This document shows positions 43,243 to 51,971 of a stretch of 64,000 nucleotides of DNA, in pieces. Location: NCBI GenBank assembly GCA_965226865.1, contig CBDDEH010000003.1, positions 310,001 to 374,000 of the forward strand, written 5' to 3'. The DNA is from CBDDEH01 sp965226865 (lineage in GTDB: Bacteria > Chloroflexota > Dehalococcoidia > Lucifugimonadales > JAGWBF01). The translations under genes and the position numbers were made by a program. Under the pieces are notes generated by a model. That model was not told where the DNA came from. It ran no database searches and saw only the letters and a program-made list of their open reading frames with translations. Numbering within the stretch: position 1 is the stretch's first letter; each line of letters begins with the position of its first letter.

Positions 43243-44250
43243 ATGATTACACGTCCCATTCTTTCGAAGAGCCTACCGAAGACCATCAAACCGATGCTGG
43301 CCCGTTTGGGGCGCAGGCCATTTGATTCCCCGGATCACCTGTTCGAGCTAAAGTGGGATGGCATTCGAGCTCTGGCTTTCGTTGAAGGTGGAACGTTGAA
43401 GCTGATGAGCCGCAATGCCAAAGATATCACCTCGGTTTTTCCGGAGCTTTCCGACCTTCCCAGACAGGTAAAGGCTGGCGCAGTGGTACTGGATGGGGAG
43501 TTGGTCTGCCTGGATAGCTTGGGACACCCGAGCTATCCCCTCTTACAGAAACGGCTACGCAAGCCGGATACCCGTGGCAACCGGTCCAACCAGGTGCACT
43601 TTATCGCTTTCGACCTACTTTTCGTAGACGGCCATTCCATGATGCAAGAGCCCCTTTTAAACAGAAAGAACCTTCTACACGACCTGCTCGAGCCCAGCGA
43701 GATTACTCAGGCTTGTGAGTTCATAGAAAAAGATGGCGAGGCCTTCTTCCAGGCCACTTGCGACCACGGGCTGGAAGGAATCGTCGCCAAGGACAAATCG
43801 AGCCTCTACTTCCCTGGAAAACGAAGTCATAGCTGGTTGAAGATCAAAAGGGTCAGGGAATCCGAGTTCGTGATAGGTGGGTACACATTCGGGGGAGTCA
43901 AGAAGGAGTTATTTAGCTCCTTGCTGCTCGGGCTCTACGACAACGACAAGCGGCTTATGTATGTGGGGCAGGTATCAACAGGGATTTCGAAATCTCTATC
44001 CAAGGAACTGGCGTCGGCTTTGCAAGAAGTACATGCTGGCGAATGTCCCTTTGAAGCAGCTCCCAACGTACAAAAGTTTCTTTTTTGGTGTCGCCCCGAG
44101 CTGGTCTGCCAGGTCGAGTACGGTGAATTCACTGAAGACGGAAAACTGGTTTACCCTGTCTTCAAGGCGCCACGAGACGATAAGTCCCCAGCGGACTGTG
44201 TGATCGCAGACGCCTTGGGTTGGCCGCGGGTGCTCGCAGACTTCGCTTGA
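43243..44250 (+). CDS. ATP-dependent DNA ligase, stand-alone ligase domain
   Basis: 335 aa from ATG 43243 (a TTG at 43207 is possible). Seen: nucleotidyltransferase motif I HLFELKWDGIRALAFVEG with the adenylated Lys, SRNAKDITSVFPEL (motif Ia), VVLDGELVCLD (motif III), HGLEGIVAKDKSSLYFPG (motif IV), and SHSWLKIKRVRESEFVIGG (motif V). A C-terminal OB-fold ends with RPELVCQVEYGEFTEDGKLV. No PE or Pol domain, so LigC-like. Sits between LigD/DUF72 (divergent) and Ku (same strand, 170 bp downstream), giving a backup sealing enzyme for end joining. Confidence 0.92.
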   Translation: MITRPILSKSLPKTIKPMLARLGRRPFDSPDHLFELKWDGIRALAFVEGGTLKLMSRNAKDITSVFPELSDLPRQVKAGAVVLDGELVCLDSLGHPSYPLLQKRLRKPDTRGNRSNQVHFIAFDLLFVDGHSMMQEPLLNRKNLLHDLLEPSEITQACEFIEKDGEAFFQATCDHGLEGIVAKDKSSLYFPGKRSHSWLKIKRVRESEFVIGGYTFGGVKKELFSSLLLGLYDNDKRLMYVGQVSTGISKSLSKELASALQEVHAGECPFEAAPNVQKFLFWCRPELVCQVEYGEFTEDGKLVYPVFKAPRDDKSPADCVIADALGWPRVLADFA

Positions 44251-44420
44251 TCCAGTTTGCAGGTGAGGTCAATCCAAGCTGATTAATTTGACGGAATCCC
44301 GCAACCCGACTACTATCATAGATAGGGAGTTTCGTGGTGAAATCTAACGTATTGAGTTGCTCTGGGACAGAAGGGGAGGGGTTGCCGGCAGCTAGAGTAA
44401 TAGGAGCCAGGAGGTAACTA

Positions 44421-45290
44421 TTGGCCAGGCGAGCAATCTGGAAAGGGGTCGTTAGCTTTGGGATGGTGGCAATCCCCATAAAGCTCTATACGGCCACGGA
44501 GAGCAAAGACCTCTCCTTCGTGACCCTTCACAGCACGTGCCACAACCGGATCAGGCAAAAGCGCTATTGTCCTTATCATGAGACCGAAGTCGAGCAGGCG
44601 GAAATTGTTCGTGGGTATGAGTTCGCCAAGGACCAGTACGTGGTTATGCAAGATAACGACTTCGAGAACCTGCCTGTGGCCTCTACACACATCATAGAGA
44701 TCACGCAATTCGTGGACCTGGCAGAGATCGACCCCATCAACTTCGAAAGAACCTATATGATCGAACCTGAAGGTGTCGGGGTGAAACCTTTTTACTTGCT
44801 CAAGCAGTCCCTTGAGACCAGCCAGAGAGCTGCTATCGCGAAGGTTTCCTTACGCCAAAAGGAGCATATCTGTTGCCTGCGGCCATACGACCACGCCATA
44901 GCGATGCACACAATGCACAATCCCGATGAGATACGAGGTACTAATGAGCTGGCCTTGCCGGAGGAGCAAACGGCTATCACAGACCAAGAGATGTCCATGG
45001 CTACGACGCTGATCGACCAGTTGTCCGGATCATATGATCCTTCCACATACCAGGATGAATATAGGCTAGCGCTGGAGCAAATCATCGAAGCCAAATTGAA
45101 TTCTCAGGAGCTCGTTACGGCTCCACCAACCGCGCCCAAGGGCAAGGTTACTGATTTGATGGAGGCCCTGAGGGCTAGTGTTGCCGCTACTAAAAAGAAG
45201 AGCTCTGGCGGCGCTGTCAAAGCGAAAAGCGAAGTCAAGGAAAAGAAAACGACCAAGTCTCGACGCTCGACCAAGGCGAAGGCCTCTTAG
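44421..45290 (+). CDS. ku: Ku protein, DNA end-binding for non-homologous end joining
   Basis: 289 aa from TTG 44421, behind AGGAGG. Seen: RAIWKGVVSFGMVAIPIKLY (family N-terminus), LHSTCHNRIRQKRYCPYHE, VEQAEIVRGYEFAKDQYVVM, IEITQFVDLAEIDPINFERTY, and PYDHAIAMHTMHNPDEIR. The tail is Lys/Ser-rich (KKKSSGG...KAKSEVKEKKTT) like those that extend DNA contacts and ligase recruitment in other bacterial Ku proteins. A homodimer threads onto broken ends and recruits LigD. The neighbours (LigD, ligase) complete the pathway. Confidence 0.95.
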   Translation: MARRAIWKGVVSFGMVAIPIKLYTATESKDLSFVTLHSTCHNRIRQKRYCPYHETEVEQAEIVRGYEFAKDQYVVMQDNDFENLPVASTHIIEITQFVDLAEIDPINFERTYMIEPEGVGVKPFYLLKQSLETSQRAAIAKVSLRQKEHICCLRPYDHAIAMHTMHNPDEIRGTNELALPEEQTAITDQEMSMATTLIDQLSGSYDPSTYQDEYRLALEQIIEAKLNSQELVTAPPTAPKGKVTDLMEALRASVAATKKKSSGGAVKAKSEVKEKKTTKSRRSTKAKAS

Positions 45291-45695
45291 ATAGAAGAGT
45301 CGGGGACACCGCGCATCTTTCCGAAGAAGGACCCGCAGGGGAGTTGCTCCCTCTGCACTCCTCGTGTTCATGTCCCGCCCATCCGCCTCTGGGCTGCACC
45401 CAGGCCTGGTCATAATGGAGGCCGCTCATGGTGAGCTTGTCGAACCAGAGCGGCAGACAGTGCTTATCTGATCCTCTCGGCCATCCCCCCGGTCCCCTTC
45501 CTGGCCAGGAAGGGGAAATATAAAGGAATGTGGGACATCCCACACCCCCCGGCAGGGGCTCAGCCCCCTGCACCCCCATGCCTGCTCCGGTAGAGTTGCC
45601 GCGCAAATGCCCCTCTGGACTTCCCAGGTGGGAGGTATTTGGTTGCCCTCACTAGGCCCCGCTCTCAGGTCGATGGCAGTCATAGGAACTGGTTG
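45291..45695. repeat. Intergenic region rich in palindromes, possible dispersed repeat
   Basis: Non-coding stretch between Ku and the DnaE2-like gene. It contains a perfect 22-bp palindrome CCCCTTCCTGG/CCAGGAAGGGG (45494-45515), a GCAGGGG-CTCAG-CCCC-type hairpin near 45552-45571, and runs of C flanking them. It also carries the block GTGAGCTTGTCGAACCAGAG (45432-45451). Such composite palindromic blocks look like REP/MITE-type dispersed repeats. Only one copy is in this window, so repetition is inferred, not seen. Confidence 0.45.
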
Positions 45696-48600
45696 CTAGC
45701 CCCAGTTCTTCGCCTTTGGTAGCGCGTATGACGTATGGATGCTTTCTATATGCTGGGCGACTACGTTCATCGTGCCCTGTCTCCTGGACACAACACCACG
45801 CACCTTCAACACAGGCTCCCGTAAGACCAGGCGGTAGCGCTTAAACGTATCTGGCCACACCACCAGAGGAACATGTCCGAACTCGTCCTCGAGGGTGATG
45901 AAGATGGCGTTGGCTCCCGGGTGTTGCCGGCGAATCACCAGACCAGCGACCGTCACCTCCACTCCGTCATCCAGGCCACAAGCCGCATCGCTGGGCGACA
46001 CTCCCGTTTCCAGGCGTGACCTGATATGAGCCATAAGGTGGCCGTTCGGATGCAGTCCCATGGTGCGGTATTCTTCCAGCATCATCCCCCAATCGCTTAA
46101 CAAGGGCAGGGTGGCCATGTCCTGCTCCACAGGAAGCGAAAGCGCCTGTTGTACACCACCGGGGCGGTATAGCAAGCCCACTTCCCACAGGGCAGACCTC
46201 CGGTCAGGCGCCAGAGAATCAAAAGCGCCCGCCATCACCAGGCTTTCGATGGCCTCCCGCTGTATCCCAATGCGCCGCATGGCGTCGGCCAGGCTATGAA
46301 AGGGCTCTCCTCGATCCCGCGCTTCCACGATGGCTTCCGCTCTTGACGTGCCCATGTCTTTCACGTTCAAGAACCCCAGCAGAAGCGCCTCATCCTTGAT
46401 GACGCACTTGGCCTGACTCTCGTTGATGTCAGGATTAAGGACATCGATACCGTGGCGCTTCGCATCTTCCTTCAGGGTTTCCAGATTGTAGAAACCCATT
46501 GGCTGCTGATTGAAGATGGCCACGAAAAACTCCAGGGGATAGTAATACTTCATCCAGGCCATCTGATAGGCCGTTATCCCGAAAGCGTATGCATGAGACT
46601 CCGGGAACATGTACTGGCCGGAGAATTTTTTAAATATCTTCCTGGCAGTCGGGGCCGGCACGCTGCGCTCTGCCGCACCGTCCCTAAACTTACCCCAGTA
46701 CATCTTGATCAGGTCTTTGTTGTTCTTCCGGCTGAAAGCCCGGCGGAGGTTGTCCGCCTCCTTGGGACTGAGGCCAGCAACGTCCATGGCCAACTGGTTC
46801 ACCTGGTCCTGAAACAAGATTATTCCGAGGGTCCTCTCCAGAGCCCGCCTTTCAAGCTCGTGGTCGAAGTTCCACGGAACCTCATAGACGTGCCTGTCTA
46901 TGAACTGGCTGACACCGTTGTTGGCACCTACCCCAGGCCTGACGGCAGCGACTTCATAGGCCATCTCGATGAGGTTGCGTGGCTTGATCCTTGTGATGGT
47001 CTGCATCTGAGCAGCAGACTCCACCTGAAAGATCCCTATGGTGTCCGCCTTATGGAGAGACTCATATACTCTTTCGCCCTCGAAGTCTATACAGGACAGG
47101 TCTATATATGCGCCTGTGCGCTGTTCGATAAGCTGAAGGGCCTCTTGCATCTGAGAGAGGGCCCCCAAGGCCAAAAAGTCTATCTTGACGAAGCCGGCGT
47201 CCTGGACGCTATCGCGGTCCCAATGGCAGATGTATCTGTCATCGATAGCGCTCGGTTGCACGGGGACTACGTCTATTAGTGGTGAGGAGCCTATCACCAT
47301 GCCTCCTGGATGCTGTGCCAGGTACTTTGGGAAACCCTCCAACTGAGGCGCCAGGTCAATAAGGTTCCTCCATACAGGGCTATCGACTTTATGCTGGAAG
47401 TCGGGTAGGCCTCGCATCTCCGACTCCAGACTCTCGGCATGGCGGGTGTCGACCCTCTTTGCCAGCTTGTCGATATCATCATATGGCAGCCCTAGTGCCT
47501 TTCCCAGGTCCCTTATGACGCCCTTCATTTTGTAGGTGCCAATCATTCCAGTGAGGGCCGCATGGTCCCACCCCCACTTCTCGTGAACACGCTTTATAAG
47601 CTCTTCCCGAATATCCCTTGGGAAGTCCAGATCAATGTCTGGTACAGCTCCCATCTCGTCGTTTATGAAGCGCTCCAGGGATAGATCGAACTCCAAGGGG
47701 TCGATGTGGGATAGGCCTATCAGGTACCCTACCAGCATCGCCACCGATGAGCCCCTTCCCCTTCCGGGTGGTCGCTCCTCGAGTGGTACCTCGCGGTCAC
47801 TCAGGCCCAAGTCTATCATGACGTCGCGGGCTATCTGAATGATGTCGTAATAGATAAGAAAGAATCCCGCCAGATTGTGCTTTTTGTATCAGACGGAACT
47901 CCTGGTTGAGCCGGTCCTGTACACGAGGAGCTATAGAGCCGTATTTACGCAGAGCAGCCTCATAGCAAAGCTTTTCCAGGTAGGTCTGTGGAGTATGGCC
48001 ATCGGGCACGGGATAGTCTGGGAACTGGTAGCCAAGATTTCGCGTCAGGTCAAATGTACACCGCCCTGCGATGTGCATCGAGTTCTGGAGTGCATCCGGG
48101 ATACTCTCGAAAAGTTCGGCCATCTGAACTGGCGACTTCAGGTGAAAGTTGGCGTTGGGACGCCTCTCCCGATGAGTCTCTTCCAAAGTCTTGTTATTGT
48201 GGATGGCTACCAGGACGTCCTGAAGCCGGTGACGCTCTGGTACATGGTAGTGGACGTTGTTGGTGGCCACCAACCCAATGCCCAGTTTACTGGCTAGCTT
48301 GTATAAGCGCCTGTTACGCGCGGTTTCACCATAAACCAGGTTCCGTTGGAGCTCAGCGTAAACGTTGCCTGTCCCAAACCATTCAAGGTATTCCCGAGCC
48401 TCCGACTCTGCTTCCTCAGATCTTTCTTCTCCCAGAAGGCTGGGCACTTTGCCTCGGGAACACCCGGTCAGCAGAATCAGGCCCTCGGCATGGTCGGGAA
48501 GGAATTTGGGGTCCAGCCTCGGGTCCAGCCGGTCTCCTCGGATGCGAGAGTAGGTGATGAGGTTGCACAGGTTGGCATACCCCTTGCGATTCTCCGCAAG

Positions 48601-48837
48601 CAGAGTCAGATGAGATCCGTCCTTCAATGTAACCTCTGCCCCGGTGATGGGCTGTATACCCAGGCTGGTGGCGATGCGGGCGAACTCCAGGGCCCCACAC
48701 AAGTTGTCGTGGTCTGTAAGAGCCAGGGAGCCGTAGCCCAGACTCTTTGCCCGGGCCAGAAGCTCATCGATGGAAGAGGCTCCTTCGTGGAAAGAGTAGT
48801 TACTGTGACAATGGAGCTCGGTGTATGGGAGGGTCAT
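45696..48837 (-). pseudogene. dnaE2: Error-prone DNA polymerase III alpha subunit, DnaE2/ImuC-like, with one frameshift
   Basis: Two overlapping frames (47797-48837 and 45696-47819) join at a GGG run near 47867 when one G is dropped. They then give about 1046 aa, the size of DnaE2. Seen in order: PHP domain TELHCHSNYSFHEGASSIDE and GSLALTDHDNLCGA; the join GFFLIYYDIIQIARD; GRGRGSSVAMLVGYLIGL and the catalytic PDIDLDFPRDIREELIKR; finger blocks FPKYLAQHPGGMVIG and AYEVAAVRPGVGANNG; HhH region FLNVKDMGTSRAEAIVEARD; C-terminal OB VTVAGLVIRRQHPGANAIFI. Last gene of the ImuB operon, 2 bp after DUF72. Works with ImuB in SOS-induced translesion synthesis. The homopolymer shift suggests an assembly error or a recent mutation. 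Confidence 0.85.
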
Positions 48838-48839
48838 GG

Positions 48840-49748
48840 CTAGAAAAGCGAAACCTGCTGTTTGAGTCCTTCACCTAAAAGCTTCCCCATCAGTCTGGCG
48901 TTCTCCACCCCCTGGTTGGTGTTCATGATCAGGTGCATTTGGTCCACGAGCGGCTCTACCCTTCTAACCCTTTCCACCCATCTCCTCATCTCTTCTTCCG
49001 AATACAAATAGTTGCCCCTCTCACTCTTCCCATTCGGTCCATTCAGTTCCCATCCCTTCCGGTTATGGCCATGGAACCTGATTGTGCATATCCCTCCACT
49101 GGTGTCAAGCACGGTAGGGACCGAGGATTCTAATCCCTGGGGCCCATCCACAGCGATATGGAACAGATTATTGCGCCTGAGATGATTAAGAGTTCGATCA
49201 AGTCTGGGTCCTTCGAACCACCACCGGTTTCGAAACTCCACGCCGATGCAGTATCCAGGCAGACGCGCTCGAAGTTCAGTTAGATACGTGAGGCTGCTTG
49301 GTCCTGGCCTGGACCACTTTGGAAATTGGAATAGGATAACCCCCAGCTTTCCCGAGTTTTGAAGGGGTCCCAACATTCTCTCGAACTCCTTCCACAGCAG
49401 GTCCCGCATCCTTGAAGGCACATCATCGTAGTAAAAGGACAAGGCAGTAGCCAGATTTGGTGGAAGGTTCCTACGCAGGCCACCCGGCAAGCTTGCTGGG
49501 ATGGTTTGGTGGCCGGTGAACAGCCTGAAGGCCTTGACATTGAACTTAAAGTCATCAGGTGTGTGCTTCACCCAGTTAGAGGAGACGTCGGGAGATTGTA
49601 TTGCGTAGTACGTGGTGTCAACCTCTACCATCGGAAACTCGGTTGAATAGACCCTTAGCTTGTCCTCTGGCGAGTTACACCATTTGGGGTAGAGAGAAGA
49701 CCGATCATTCCAGGAAGCGATTCCTATCTTTATCTTGGACGTGCTCAT
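48840..49748 (-). CDS. DUF72 family protein, copy 2, in the translesion operon
   Basis: 302 aa from ATG 49748, which overlaps the stop of the preceding gene (ATGA); a longer frame to 49880 lacks similarity. Seen: IKIGIASWNDRSSLYPKWC, FPMVEVDTTYYAIQSPDVSS, FKFNVKAFRLFTGHQT, GVILFQFPKWSRPGPSSLTYL, IGVEFRNRWWFEGPRLDRTL, RFHGHNRKGWEL, and DQMHLIMNTNQGVENARLMG. A larger relative of the copy at 42462. Function unknown; tight coupling to imuB and dnaE2 genes supports a part in damage tolerance. Confidence 0.88.
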   Translation of the reverse strand: MSTSKIKIGIASWNDRSSLYPKWCNSPEDKLRVYSTEFPMVEVDTTYYAIQSPDVSSNWVKHTPDDFKFNVKAFRLFTGHQTIPASLPGGLRRNLPPNLATALSFYYDDVPSRMRDLLWKEFERMLGPLQNSGKLGVILFQFPKWSRPGPSSLTYLTELRARLPGYCIGVEFRNRWWFEGPRLDRTLNHLRRNNLFHIAVDGPQGLESSVPTVLDTSGGICTIRFHGHNRKGWELNGPNGKSERGNYLYSEEEMRRWVERVRRVEPLVDQMHLIMNTNQGVENARLMGKLLGEGLKQQVSLF

Positions 49749-50032
49749 TCTCGCTGCTCGTACCACAGATCGCTCAAGAGATCGCGGAAAATCGTCCTGC
49801 AGATGCCGTCTTCCATGCCGACCTTGAAGTATCTTCTGGCGATAGGCGTCGTCCGCCACCACTCGTCGACCACCTCCCATATATCCTCTGTAGCCATTAC
49901 TTTGAGACTTCGGCCGCGCAGCTTTACCGAGATGGGCATGTGGTGCTGGTTTTCCTCAACGTCCACTGCCGTGGGTCTGTTCAGGGCTCGAATTGAACTA
50001 GGGCCTGTCTTCTCTCTGGCAATCTTGACCAT
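49745..50032 (-). CDS. Small DUF6504-like protein of the ImuB operon
   Basis: Up to 95 aa; ATG 50032 overlaps the end of ImuB by 52 bp, and ATG 49939 would give a 64-aa core. Seen in the core: ISVKLRGRSLKVMATEDIWE, VVDEWWRTTPIARRYFKVGM, and a C-terminal RDLLSDLWYEQRE. Small proteins of this kind, with W-rich motifs, lie beside imuB/dnaE2 in other bacteria (DUF6504). Assignment is from memory of motif and context. Role not established; it could bridge the mutasome parts. Confidence 0.65.
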   Translation of the reverse strand: MVKIAREKTGPSSIRALNRPTAVDVEENQHHMPISVKLRGRSLKVMATEDIWEVVDEWWRTTPIARRYFKVGMEDGICRTIFRDLLSDLWYEQRE

Positions 50033-51162
50033 GGTTCCACATCCATCACTTTGCAGATAGGCGGCCTAGCTCCCAGGCGCGCCTCCAGTTGCTTCATCGT
50101 CTCCCTGAGTTGTACTCGCTTGCGTATATCCGCGAACAGGCTCGACTGTGTACCTGACTCACCGGTTATTCCGGAAAGCGTCAGTTTCATGTCCTCAAGA
50201 GTTCCTGGTAGTTCCACGGTTTCCAACGTGCTCTTCAACCCTAAAAGGGCCCTGTCTTTGCTGTTCACAGCTTCCTTGAATGTGAACTTTCTGGTCCATG
50301 GCGACCTGTGCAGCACCTGTCCTTCAATGGATGCTGTGCGGACATACTTGCCTTTAACGGCGGGATGGGCAAAGGTTCTACCAAGAAGAACCTCCATGGC
50401 CGGAAGGATGGCGTAGAGGGTGGTGGCAGGCGTGGGGAATGTCAACGACTCGGTTATTGCCTGCTCGTGTCTGTATACAGTCAGCCAACTATTGTCGATC
50501 CCATGGGCCAGGTCCCAGGCCACTCTGCCCTGGGCTCCGAACTGCGCCTGTACGGGCCCCACTGGCATCGAGGCAAGCTGGCCAACAGTGTGGAGTCCAA
50601 ACCGGTGCAGACGCACCTTGCTTTCCCACGAGATGGGAAGCAGGTTTATGGAAAGGTTTTCAAGAAATCCTGGTACGTTTCCTGCTACCTTCGTCACCTT
50701 TCTTCCGTCGCTAACCACGGCCGCAATATATGCAGGGAACTTGGCGTTTGCCAGCCCGAGCCTTGCATTGAACTCTTTCGGTATAGCGTTTAGTAGGGAG
50801 GCTATGATGTTGGACTCTCCTCCATACATTGCTTCCAGGCCGTTTGTCCCTACATAAGCACAGCCAAGCTCCGCCTTTTCGACCAGAGGACTCACTTGAA
50901 ACAAGGCTTCAATGATCCGGTCGAAGACTCTGAGGTAGTGGGGCACATCCGCTTCCAAGAGGCTAGCGCCTTTGCAGCGAGACAAGGCTTCTTGTAAAGG
51001 CATACCCGCCGCGACTCCTGATGCCTCGATGGAGTTGTCCAGTACCAGAGGCCCCTGGCTGGTTTGGGTGGTTATGATGACCGGCTTTTTACGGAGCTCG
51101 CTGTGACGCCTTAGCTCTGCTTTGATGGGAAAGTGGGTTATCAGCGTGCAAGCGATATTCAT
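49981..51162 (-). CDS. imuB: ImuB-like, catalytically dead Y-family polymerase homologue
   Basis: 393 aa. Seen: a Y-family palm/finger layout: LRRHSELRKKPVIITTQTSQ, IEASGVAAGMPLQEALSRCK, VPHYLRVFDRIIEALFQVSP; an HhH region INLLPISWESKVRLHRFGLHTVGQLASMP; and a little-finger-like C-terminus. The acidic residues that bind metal in active Y-family polymerases are missing. The N-terminal D-x-D strand reads IACTLITHF, and the SxDE block reads ELGCAYVG. That is the known character of ImuB, which acts as the scaffold between the sliding clamp and DnaE2. Preceded by a LexA-controlled promoter at 51195-51223, first gene of a four-gene operon. RAD-type or clamp motif not identified. Confidence 0.85.
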   Translation of the reverse strand: MNIACTLITHFPIKAELRRHSELRKKPVIITTQTSQGPLVLDNSIEASGVAAGMPLQEALSRCKGASLLEADVPHYLRVFDRIIEALFQVSPLVEKAELGCAYVGTNGLEAMYGGESNIIASLLNAIPKEFNARLGLANAKFPAYIAAVVSDGRKVTKVAGNVPGFLENLSINLLPISWESKVRLHRFGLHTVGQLASMPVGPVQAQFGAQGRVAWDLAHGIDNSWLTVYRHEQAITESLTFPTPATTLYAILPAMEVLLGRTFAHPAVKGKYVRTASIEGQVLHRSPWTRKFTFKEAVNSKDRALLGLKSTLETVELPGTLEDMKLTLSGITGESGTQSSLFADIRKRVQLRETMKQLEARLGARPPICKVMDVEPWSRLPERRQALVQFEP

Positions 51163-51194
51163 AGCGTCTCTTGGCCCTGGTTGGGTGTGATGCC

Positions 51195-51223
51195 ATTATA
51201 CAGAACAAATGTTCTAATGGCAA
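51195..51223 (-). promoter_or_regulatory. SOS promoter of the imuB operon with LexA box in the spacer
   Basis: Minus strand: -35 TTGCCA (51223-51218, five of six matches), a 17-bp spacer, then a perfect -10 TATAAT (51200-51195). The spacer contains the palindrome AGAACAAATGTTCT (51202-51215), a perfect GAAC-N4-GTTC LexA/DinR box. Bound LexA would cover the space between -35 and -10. The imuB start is 33 bp below the -10. Confidence 0.85.
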
Positions 51224-51248
51224 GGGAGGGATAAGAAACATGTAAATG

Positions 51249-51283
51249 GAATGAGCCTCCGGGTGTCACCCGGAGGCTCATTC
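51249..51283 (-). terminator. Intrinsic terminator of the archaellin-like gene
   Basis: A perfect 16-bp stem (51249-51264 with 51268-51283, GC-rich centre CCTCCGGG/CCCGGAGG) and a 3-nt loop, located just after the archaellin-like stop. Read on the minus strand it is followed by a moderately T-rich stretch. It also insulates the LexA-controlled promoter from upstream transcription. Confidence 0.75.
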
Positions 51284-51325
51284 TGGCGGATTTATCTATT
51301 GCGGGCGATTTAGCCCATGCAATGA

Positions 51326-51904
51326 CTATCCAAGGTCGCTATAGGTTTCGATCACTACAGGAGTCCTGCGGTTGATGTGAACGACCGCACCCTGAGGTGG
51401 CTTGATCTCAAGAGTGAATTCAGTGTCTTTACCCAGGTCTGTCGTAAGCGCAGCTACTAGTCCAGTGAGCTTTATCTCGTACATCTCACCGACTTCAACC
51501 AGCTTGTCGCTGTCAGCATTGCCCAAACCAGTGACGGTCATGTCAGAAGTGGCAAGCGTCAACGACTGGCTAGCGTCGGTGTAGGTGATTAGGGTGTCGC
51601 CTGGGGTCAGGTTAACAGCCTCGCCACCGGCCGCATTGGCCACGTTGATAGTTATCTCGTCTATGGTATCTGATGTGCTCAGCTCCTTGGCTATGACCGA
51701 GCCGCGGACTTCCAGAGTGCCTCGGGCCTCTGACAGACCGGCGTTGATCGTGTCCTTGGACTTGTCGCTGGAGAACAGTCCTGTTGACAGGGCTGCGAAG
51801 GCGAACACTGAAGACACTACCACGAAGGCGATCAACACGATGGCCGTCTCAAGTCCGGTTATTCCTTTTTGGTTCCTCGCTAGGGCTGACCTAAAACCTT
51901 TCAT
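51326..51904 (-). CDS. Archaellin-like (archaeal flagellin-type) class III pilin
   Basis: 192 aa from ATG 51904 with GGAGAG upstream. Seen: a short basic leader MKGFRSALARNQKG followed by ITGLETAIVLIAFVVVSSVF and AFAALSTGLFSSDKS. This is the class III signal peptide and hydrophobic N-terminal helix that prepilin peptidase cuts after K-G and that packs the core of archaella. The beta-rich rest (IDEITINVANAAGGEAVNL, GDTLITYTD, LEIKPPQGAVVHI) matches the archaellin outer domain, and not bacterial flagellin or type IVa pilin. No arl motor genes are adjacent. An IS3 element starts 56 bp upstream and may have replaced its promoter. Archaella have been reported in some Chloroflexota. Confidence 0.82.
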   Translation of the reverse strand: MKGFRSALARNQKGITGLETAIVLIAFVVVSSVFAFAALSTGLFSSDKSKDTINAGLSEARGTLEVRGSVIAKELSTSDTIDEITINVANAAGGEAVNLTPGDTLITYTDASQSLTLATSDMTVTGLGNADSDKLVEVGEMYEIKLTGLVAALTTDLGKDTEFTLEIKPPQGAVVHINRRTPVVIETYSDLG

Positions 51905-51971
51905 TACGGTTCTCTCCTCTATGACCCAAAATAGTCTTATCCCAGTGTAGGAACTCAAGTGGACCCCATCA

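Noticed and set aside
45494..45515. 22-bp palindrome as the Ku terminator
   Set aside because: It lies about 200 bp past Ku and is not followed by a T-run; it fits a repeat element better.
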